Of a stretch of 10,977 bases of DNA, positions 8,477 through 10,977 are shown piece after piece (position 1 is the first letter of the stretch; every line of letters begins with the position of its first letter). The position numbers and the translations under genes are program-made. Source of the stretch: JBGPBY01 sp041481485 (lineage in GTDB: Bacteria; Acidobacteriota; Terriglobia; 20CM-2-55-15); the NCBI GenBank assembly GCA_041481485.1, contig JBGPBY010000235.1, positions 1 to 10,977 on the forward strand, read 5' to 3'. The notes under the pieces are model-generated. The model saw nothing but the letters and a program-made list of their open reading frames with translations, ran no database searches and was not told the origin of the DNA.

Positions 8477-8636
8477 TTGTAGGGGCGGTATATAAAGAAA
8501 ATCCCTCTCCCAACGGGAGAGGGTTGGGTGAGGGGTACCGCACGTAAAAATTGTTACGTGCGGTACCCCTCACCGGCCGCTGCTGCGGCCCCCTCTCCCG
8601 TTGGGAGAGGGATTTCTTTATATACCGCCCCTACAA
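8477..8636. repeat. 160-bp composite palindromic element (MITE-like)
   Basis: Terminal inverted repeats begin TTGTAGGGGCGG and end CCGCCCCTACAA. The outer arms 8477-8523 and 8591-8636 are nearly perfect (one extra A on the left). Each arm contains its own palindrome, CCCTCTCCC/GGGAGAGGG (8503-8523 and 8591-8611). The centre is a perfect 20-bp inverted repeat (8528-8547 and 8554-8573) with a 6-nt loop. An extra hairpin, GGCCGC-TGCT-GCGGCC (8575-8590), makes the right half longer. There is no coding capacity and no transposase. It sits between two convergent genes, so it could also end the minus-strand DUF59 transcript. Confidence 0.88.
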
Positions 8637-8648
8637 TCGCATCCCCGG

Positions 8649-9149
8649 CTAAATCCCCAGGGCTTTTCTTCCCGCTTCGGAGATGCGCTGCGGCGACCAG
8701 GCCGGTTCCCATACCAGTTCGATCTTCGGATCCGGAAATCCCGCGTCGGAGAGTTTCACTTTGATGTCTTCGCCGATTTGAACGTGGGATGGACATGCCG
8801 GCGACGTCATCGTAATCTTCACGTTGACGTGATCCGGATTTACTTTCACGTCGTAAATCAGTCCGAGGTCGACGATATTCAGCGGGATCTCAGGATCGAA
8901 GCATTCCTTGAGAACTTCGTAGGCGAGATCCTCCTGAGTCATGGTTGCCAGCCGGGGATCGCGGGCCTTTTCCGCGAGGGCCTCGGCGACGTTCAGCTCC
9001 ATCCGTTTGGATGACTCCTCAAAAACTCTGGCGTTTTGAGTTTGTTCCTCGGATGATACCGAACGGGTGACGCGCGATTGTTTCTGAATCGCCAGGACTA
9101 CTGCCAAAATGACAACGACTGCAACAACTATGAGAACACTATTTACCAT
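8649..9149 (-). CDS. membrane-anchored MIP18/DUF59 (SufT-like) protein
   Basis: A 166-residue protein. Residues 4-21 are a strong hydrophobic segment followed by basic residues (KQSR...R), predicting an N-in or N-out single-pass anchor; 24-65 is a charged linker; 75-165 is the DUF59 domain with FDPEIPLNIVDLGLIYDV (84-101), TMTSPACPSHVQIGEDIK (113-130) and VWEPAWSPQRISEAG (146-160). DUF59 proteins such as SufT act in iron-sulfur cluster maturation, which is established for the family; the role here is inferred. C119 in SPACP is the conserved family cysteine. Most SufT proteins are soluble and about 100-180 residues, so an anchor is unusual. The start is uncertain: ATG 9149 lacks a Shine-Dalgarno, whereas ATG 9002 (MELNVAEALA) would give a soluble 117-residue form with GAGGAG 12 nt upstream. 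It is divergent from yjbQ. Confidence 0.82.
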   Translation of the reverse strand: MVNSVLIVVAVVVILAVVLAIQKQSRVTRSVSSEEQTQNARVFEESSKRMELNVAEALAEKARDPRLATMTQEDLAYEVLKECFDPEIPLNIVDLGLIYDVKVNPDHVNVKITMTSPACPSHVQIGEDIKVKLSDAGFPDPKIELVWEPAWSPQRISEAGRKALGI

Positions 9150-9195
9150 TGAATTGATTTTCGACTTGAATTGGGATCACTTCAAGGTGAATTTA

Positions 9196-9206
9196 GACAT
9201 TCTGTC
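9196..9206. promoter_or_regulatory. dyad in the DUF59-yjbQ divergent region
   Basis: GACA-TTC-TGTC is a perfect inverted repeat, and the flanks extend it as TTxGACA...TGTCxAA with one mismatched pair. It lies about 35 bp before the yjbQ -10, a suitable place for a transcription-factor site. No known regulator is assigned. Confidence 0.3.
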
Positions 9207-9237
9207 CAAATCCTCTCGAATTTGTTTTAATAATATT

Positions 9238-9246
9238 TGTTATAAT
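9238..9246 (+). promoter_or_regulatory. extended -10 promoter of yjbQ
   Basis: TGTTATAAT is a consensus TATAAT (9241-9246) with the extended TGn motif. No good -35 is present at 16-18 bp, which extended -10 promoters tolerate. Transcription would begin near 9253, giving a leader of about 30 nt to the ATG at 9285. The surrounding DNA is the most A/T-rich in the window. Confidence 0.65.
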
Positions 9247-9284
9247 CTTCGTTCGCTAAAAGCTGCACAAGGGGTTCAATAGCT

Positions 9285-9782
9285 ATGGCTTCTGTGTCCG
9301 TTAAAGTTCTCGAACAGCCTTCCGTTGAAGTTGTAACAGGGGCCTACCGGGTTGCAAGTACAGTTGCCCGGGTTCAAACTGAAAACAGAGAGGAACTCTA
9401 CAATCTGACCCAGATGGTGCGCGAATTCGTGCGCACTGCCGGCGTGAAGGCCGGATCGGTAATCGTGTCGTCCATGCACACGACCTGCGCCATTCTTGTT
9501 AATGAATGGCAGGATGCTCTGGTTCAGGATGTGAAGGCCTATCTTCAGGGTTTGACTGACGGCGACAATTATTACCGTCACAATGATCCCGAATGGTCGG
9601 ATTGCGATCGACACAACGCGGAGTCGCATCTCCGGTCGTTGCTGCTCGGCACCACACTCACATTTCAGATCGCCAACGGAGAGCTTGTACTCGGAGAATG
9701 GCAGAGCATCATCATGGCGGAACTTGACGGTCCGCGTGAACGGGTACTACGGCTGCAGGCGATGGGCGTTGACGGCAACTGA
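9285..9782 (+). CDS. yjbQ: YjbQ / UPF0047 family protein
   Basis: A 165-residue member of UPF0047 (YjbQ). Family signatures are MHTTCAILVNE (64-74), YYRHNDP (96-102), SDCDRHNAESHLRSLLLG (105-122) and LGEWQSIIMAELDGPRERV (136-154). The clustered histidines (H65, H99, H110, H115) line a possible metal or phosphate pocket in this trimeric fold. Overexpressed E. coli YjbQ has weak thiamin-phosphate synthase activity, and the family is often named for it; the main physiological role is unsettled. AAGGGG at 9269-9274 serves as ribosome-binding site. It is followed 30 bp later by erpA and then by riboswitch-controlled thiC, so a thiamine link is plausible here, though not proven. Confidence 0.93.
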   Translation: MASVSVKVLEQPSVEVVTGAYRVASTVARVQTENREELYNLTQMVREFVRTAGVKAGSVIVSSMHTTCAILVNEWQDALVQDVKAYLQGLTDGDNYYRHNDPEWSDCDRHNAESHLRSLLLGTTLTFQIANGELVLGEWQSIIMAELDGPRERVLRLQAMGVDGN

Positions 9783-9812
9783 ATTTGGACGTCCAAGAAA
9801 AGGGGTAACAGT

Positions 9813-10142
9813 ATGGCAATTACACTAACCAAAAAAGCCGAAGAAAAAGTCCGGGAAATTCTGTCGGATCAGCCGGAACCTTACGCGGGATTGCGTATCC
9901 AGGTGGTAGGCGGCGGTTGCTCCGGTTTTTCCTATCGCATGGGCTTCGACAAATCGTTCAACGACCAGAATGACGCCGTGTTCGAATTCGAAGGCCTGAA
10001 GGTCTTCATCGACAAGGCGAGCCTGCTCTACATGGACGGCGCTGAAGTGGATTACATCGACGGCCTGCACGGCGCGGGATTCAAATTCAACAACCCGAAT
10101 TCGTCTGGCAGCTGCGGCTGCGGCAGTTCATTCAGCGTCTGA
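9813..10142 (+). CDS. erpA: A-type iron-sulfur carrier (ErpA/HesB family)
   Basis: A 109-residue A-type carrier that takes Fe-S clusters from the scaffold and inserts them into apo-enzymes in the cytoplasm. The three ligand cysteines are all present: C36 in VVGGGCSGFSY and C101 and C103 in the C-terminal SCGCGSSFSV. The GGGCSGF core and CGCGSSFSV ending fit ErpA better than SufA or IscA, but the three are hard to separate by eye. AAGGGG 12 nt upstream of the ATG is the ribosome-binding site. The 30-bp gap after yjbQ indicates co-transcription, and thiC, a [4Fe-4S] enzyme, follows after the riboswitch. No other isc or suf genes are in the window apart from the DUF59 protein on the other strand. 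Confidence 0.92.
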   Translation: MAITLTKKAEEKVREILSDQPEPYAGLRIQVVGGGCSGFSYRMGFDKSFNDQNDAVFEFEGLKVFIDKASLLYMDGAEVDYIDGLHGAGFKFNNPNSSGSCGCGSSFSV

Positions 10143-10155
10143 TTTCATTTCAAAA

Positions 10156-10250
10156 CTCGGGGGAGCGCTGTCGCTGAGAGGATCCGGGGCCGAAAACTGG
10201 CCGGCGGACGACCCCATGAACCTGATTCGGGTAATTCCGACGTAGGGAGG
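10156..10250 (+). ncRNA. TPP (THI-box) riboswitch
   Basis: Conserved thiamin-pyrophosphate aptamer elements occur in the right order: a GGGGGAGC opening (10159-10166), CTGAGAGG (10174-10181), GACCCC (10209-10215 region), GAACCTGATTCGGGTAATTCCGA (10218-10240) with the P5 helix TCGG/CCGA, and CGTAGGGA (10241-10248). P1 pairing is short (CTC 10156-10158 with GAG 10247-10249). The 3' end of the aptamer itself supplies AGGGAGG, the Shine-Dalgarno of thiC four bases before its ATG. That predicts direct blocking of translation initiation when TPP is bound. No terminator hairpin lies between aptamer and gene. Confidence 0.93.
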
Positions 10251-10254
10251 CATC

Positions 10255-10977
10255 ATGACTACTTTTCCGGCAAGTACGCGCGTCTGGACTGGCGGCGCCA
10301 TTCATTCCTCGATCCGAGTTCCTTTCCGCGAAATCTCTCTTCAGGACAAATCAACGTTTCGTGTTTACGACACGCAGGGCCCCTGGGGCGATCCGGAGGC
10401 CAGCTGCGACGTGCGCATGGGATTGTCGCCGCTGCGCGAATCGTGGATTCTCGAGCGCAACGACACCGAGGAATACGACGGCCGCCGCACTCGTCCCGAA
10501 GATAACGGTTACCTGAGCGCAAAACACGCCGAACAATCCAAAGGCCGCAATGAGCTGGATTTTTTTCCGGGCTTGCGGCGCAAACCGCGCAAAGCAAAGA
10601 CCGGCGGGAACGTTTCCCAGATGCACTATGCACGAAAGGGAATCATCACTCCGGAAATGGAGTTCGTGGCGATTCGCGAAAACATGGGCCGGGAAGAGGC
10701 ACGCGAAGCCGAAAAGACAAACCGTTCGAATCTTCGCTTCCAGCATCGTGGAGAATCGTTTGGGGCGAGCATTCCGCAAACGATCACTCCGGAATTTGTA
10801 CGAGATGAAGTGGCCCGGGGCCGCGCCATTATCCCGGCCAACATCAATCATCTCGAACTGGAGCCCATGGCCATCGGCCGCAATTTTCTGGTGAAGATCA
10901 ATTCGAACATCGGCAACAGCGCCATTACGAGTTCCATTGAGGAAGAAGTCGAGAAGATGTGCTGGAGCATCGCCTGG
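10255..10977 (+). CDS. thiC: phosphomethylpyrimidine synthase, 5' part (runs off window)
   Basis: The first 241 codons of ThiC, open at the right edge. ThiC converts aminoimidazole ribotide to HMP phosphate, the pyrimidine half of thiamine, using a [4Fe-4S] cluster and SAM. Visible family blocks are IRVPFREI (20-27), VYDTQGPWGDP (37-47), GLSPLRESWI (56-65), HYARKGIITPEMEFVAIRENMG (124-145), SFGASIPQTITPEFVRDEVARGRAIIPANINH (168-199), EPMAIGRNFLVKINSNIGNSA (203-223) and TSSIEEEVEKM (225-235). The cluster-binding CxxCxxxxC near the C terminus lies outside the window. The start (GGGAGG, 4-nt spacer, ATG) gives a short N terminus without the roughly 60-residue extension of E. coli ThiC; shorter versions are known. 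It is controlled by the TPP riboswitch just upstream. Confidence 0.96.
   Translation, partial: MTTFPASTRVWTGGAIHSSIRVPFREISLQDKSTFRVYDTQGPWGDPEASCDVRMGLSPLRESWILERNDTEEYDGRRTRPEDNGYLSAKHAEQSKGRNELDFFPGLRRKPRKAKTGGNVSQMHYARKGIITPEMEFVAIRENMGREEAREAEKTNRSNLRFQHRGESFGASIPQTITPEFVRDEVARGRAIIPANINHLELEPMAIGRNFLVKINSNIGNSAITSSIEEEVEKMCWSIAW

Noticed and set aside
8477..8636. CRISPR or other regular repeat array
   Set aside because: The repeats are inverted, of unequal size and without unique spacers; there are no cas genes.
8528..8764. Short frames running out of the palindromic element on both strands
   Set aside because: They derive from the repeat itself and enter the DUF59 gene in the wrong frame.
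10259..10633. Minus-strand frames at the right end
   Set aside because: The plus strand encodes unmistakable ThiC sequence through to the window end; it is simply open-ended.

Overview
The window looks like chromosomal DNA from a soil- or sediment-type Acidobacteriota. This is inferred from gene content and style, not from a search: a secreted M28 peptidase with Gly/Pro/Arg-rich inserts, a short exported protein with a repeat style common in that phylum, and a large radical SAM protein of the tetraether / membrane-spanning-lipid synthase type. Base composition and codon use look even throughout. I see no phage, plasmid, transposase or CRISPR signature, but there are three palindromic non-coding repeats.

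Layout. 1-701: a hairpin-like repeat remnant at the edge, then a small exported protein of unknown function. 740-1797: a divergent cupin / MarR-regulator pair sharing a short intergenic region with a clear inverted-repeat operator. 1812-4064: a class I SAM methyltransferase (minus) divergent from a secreted M28 zinc peptidase (plus). 4065-4387: a long inverted repeat and tRNA-Arg(UCG) on the minus strand. 4388-6129: an apparent operon of thioredoxin reductase (trxB), a DUF2203 protein and dihydroneopterin aldolase (folB). 6158-8450: a monocistronic 711-residue radical SAM enzyme with its own promoter, a TTG start with strong Shine-Dalgarno, and a strong intrinsic terminator. 8477-8636: a 160-bp composite palindromic element. 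8649-9149 (minus): a MIP18/DUF59 (SufT-like) protein with an apparent N-terminal membrane anchor. 9238-10977 (plus): yjbQ and erpA, then a TPP riboswitch and the 5' part of thiC, which runs off the window.

How the genes fit together. The right half has an iron-sulfur and thiamine theme. A DUF59 Fe-S maturation protein and an A-type Fe-S carrier (ErpA) lie beside two enzymes that need [4Fe-4S] clusters: the multi-cysteine radical SAM protein and ThiC. YjbQ, whose family has a weak thiamin-phosphate synthase activity, lies upstream of the riboswitch-controlled thiC. The most interesting single item is the radical SAM protein, a candidate enzyme for C-C coupling of lipid tails (iso-diabolic acid or other membrane-spanning lipids). 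The next are the membrane-anchored DUF59 protein and the nested palindromic element.
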